Assembly: GCA_944323875.1 (NCBI GenBank)
Contig: CALUUH010000006.1
Location: 30,097 to 94,096 of the forward strand
Direction of reading: 5' to 3'
Length of the DNA: 64,000 nucleotides
From: Candidatus Gastranaerophilales bacterium
GTDB lineage: Bacteria > Cyanobacteriota > Vampirovibrionia > Gastranaerophilales > Gastranaerophilaceae
Shown: positions 62,736 to 64,000 of the stretch, in pieces
Position numbering within the stretch: position 1 is the first letter of the stretch
Layout: each line of letters starts with the position of its first letter
The notes under the pieces: generated by a model
Told to the model about the DNA's origin: nothing
Databases searched by the model: none
What the model saw: only the letters and a program-made list of their open reading frames with translations
Made by a program: the position numbers and the translations under genes

Positions 62736-64000
62736 ATGATTGAAACAAATGTTAAAAAAGAGCAACAACAGCTACATTCCCTTCTCCCTCTGACTCTGCC
62801 GAGTACAAACAATCCGGTGGATTGTTTGTACGAGAGGAAAGGTGGCCGCAGGCCGGATGAGGGTGCGGACGCAGTCCGCTCTTACACTCTGGAAACCGCT
62901 AAAGAAGTACGGTCAACGGTAAAAAATACCCTCGCCCCTTGCGGGAGAGGGCAGAATTTGTTAGCGAACGAATGTGAGCTTAGAAATTCGGGTGAGGGGT
63001 CTTACCAATGCGACAAGACCGACATGACCCCTCACCAAGTTAGGACTAAACTCGCTAAACGCTCGTTAAGTCCAACTATCCTCTCCCCAAGTGGAGAGGA
63101 ACTTCGTGACGTAACCCGTCACAACGCTACAGAGCCTAAAAATGTAAAGGACTTAACGTCTTATCGTCTTAACGTCCTAACGTCTTCAACTAAGGCCGCT
63201 TTTACCTTAGCAGAGGTGTTAATCACCCTAGCTGTAATCGGCATTGTGGCTGTGCTTGTTCTTCCGCCGCTGGTGAGGAATTATCAGAGTAGAAGCTGGT
63301 CAACCGCCTCAGATTTGTTCCAAAAGCGCTTGGCCGAAGCAACCAAACAGATGAATACTCAGGGGCAATTATTAGGTTATTCATCAACCGAAGATTTTGT
63401 CAATAACGGTTTGTCCAAGTATATGAAAATAATAAAAAAATGTAATAAGGATGAACTAGATAAATGCTTTAGTTCGAAATTTGAATACGGAACCGAAGAA
63501 TTGGAAACTTCAGCCTTAACGTCAGCCAGCAATTTTGGTAAAGATGATTGGACGACAGATCCGTATGGTATAGTTCTGGATAACGGAACAACGGCCCTTC
63601 TTGTTTATAATAAAGATTGTTCTTATATAGATCCGTATAATAATCAGGTAGACGGCATTTCTTGTCTTTCTGTGGCGTACGATGTTAATGGAATGAAAAC
63701 ACCTAATGCAATAAATAAAGATTTGTACACGATGAATGCCTCGTTGTCAAAATACGCTTGTATTTCCAAAGGCTTGTTGAATGAAACAGGAGTATGTTTA
63801 ACTCAGTCAATTTCGGTAAACGATTTTTCAGAAGAAGATTGTTTAAAAATAAAAGATGAATACGGTTTGCAATATTGTTATACGTATAACTGTGGTTTTG
63901 TTGGCGGAGATTGTGGTGATAGCTTTGCCGGAGCCGTTGTTGCTTGCGGCGGCATAAATCACGTTGCTTCTGAAGCGCAATTAAAACAAATAGCACAGTA
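62736..64000 (+). CDS. Second long-leader prepilin-like protein (partial, runs off the window)
   Basis: Open from an ATG with AAAGGAG 8 nt upstream to the window end: 421 codons, no stop. The predicted prepilin peptidase site is K-A-A155/F156-T-L-A-E-V-L-I-T-L, identical in the first ten mature residues to the 18.2-20.0 kb gene. The 155-residue leader shares in-frame blocks with it: MTPHQVRTKLAKRSLSPTIL, NNPVDC, LETAKEVRST. The mature part is Cys-rich; the last visible residues (SEAQLKQIAQ) match the LPTRAQLAQLA position that precedes the lectin-like tail in the first gene, so a similar tail probably lies just beyond the window. Confidence 0.8.
   Translation, partial: MIETNVKKEQQQLHSLLPLTLPSTNNPVDCLYERKGGRRPDEGADAVRSYTLETAKEVRSTVKNTLAPCGRGQNLLANECELRNSGEGSYQCDKTDMTPHQVRTKLAKRSLSPTILSPSGEELRDVTRHNATEPKNVKDLTSYRLNVLTSSTKAAFTLAEVLITLAVIGIVAVLVLPPLVRNYQSRSWSTASDLFQKRLAEATKQMNTQGQLLGYSSTEDFVNNGLSKYMKIIKKCNKDELDKCFSSKFEYGTEELETSALTSASNFGKDDWTTDPYGIVLDNGTTALLVYNKDCSYIDPYNNQVDGISCLSVAYDVNGMKTPNAINKDLYTMNASLSKYACISKGLLNETGVCLTQSISVNDFSEEDCLKIKDEYGLQYCYTYNCGFVGGDCGDSFAGAVVACGGINHVASEAQLKQIAQ
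62770..63195 (+). repeat. In-frame repeat mosaic forming the prepilin leader (locus 3)
   Basis: Contains CTCGCCCCTTGCGGGAGAGG, the LLANECELRNSGEGS block (also at 32.68-32.73 kb), the MTPHQVRTKLAKRSL block (also in locus 1) and ACGTCTTATCGTCTTAACGTC microrepeats (63150-63190) immediately before the pilin helix. Confidence 0.7.

Overview
The window reads as a chromosomal segment of an AT-rich, Gram-negative-type anaerobe. My best inference is a gut non-photosynthetic cyanobacterial relative (Melainabacteria/Vampirovibrionia, order Gastranaerophilales). The grounds are lpxA and a type IV pilus/type II secretion-like secretin operon, rubredoxin, obg/tsaD/gyrA of bacterial type, and many small lineage-type proteins beginning with an 'I-x-S/A-V ... 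F-S/T' motif or with the 'GLSASQARLL' N-terminus. This placement is inferred from gene style, not from a database search.

Layout. 1-6.9 kb: a papain-fold cell-wall enzyme candidate, a ybgC-rluB-coaE operon, rubredoxin, tRNA-Pro(TGG), a Fic protein with helically phased direct repeats at its start, yidC, queA, panD. 6.9-17.7 kb: an XRE regulator, a GC hairpin locus, yajQ, lysS, a GT2 transferase with a DUF475/TerC-like membrane protein, tyrS-cysE, mlaD-upp, a probable RNA polymerase omega subunit, and a purine nucleoside phosphorylase. 17.7-20.7 kb: a repeat-rich island holding a prepilin-like gene with a 245-residue leader and a C-terminal lectin-like segment. 20.7-32.4 kb: rplI, a MetE-like protein, a CooC-like ATPase, a prenyl synthase and lepB; then gyrA, a TPR protein, an inactive M48-like protein, a MEMO1-AMMECR1 fusion and a small HTH protein. 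32.5-33 kb: a leader-only prepilin remnant. 33-54 kb: ribD, an MBL-fold hydrolase, gshB, a kinase-like protein, tsaD, obg, YjbQ, a lytic transglycosylase, a 639-aa lineage protein, paired membrane paralogues, efp-accB-accC, a DMT transporter, an SprA-like protein, holB-holA, lpxA, a repeat protein and dnaJ. 54-62 kb: a uridine-kinase-like protein and a PilP-like/secretin/PilB/PilC operon followed by an SDR. 62-64 kb: a second repeat island with a truncated P-loop ORF carrying a G12 tract and a second long-leader prepilin that runs off the window.

How it fits together. Most of the window is housekeeping. The unusual system is a family of prepilin-like genes in which 155-245 residues of mosaic repeat-derived leader, read in the same frame at three loci, precede a conventional prepilin peptidase site. 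One complete member ends in a GC-rich, NNC-codon-rich lectin-like tail followed by a hairpin, which resembles the variable region of a diversity-generating retroelement target. No reverse transcriptase or template repeat is in the window. The only two long poly-G/C tracts in the window lie just upstream of the two prepilin genes. The pilus operon at 55-61 kb is the plausible export machine.

A second window-wide signal is recurrent leaderless gene starts: nine genes have a TAnnnT hexamer 6-7 nt before the ATG and no evident Shine-Dalgarno, most of them on the minus strand.
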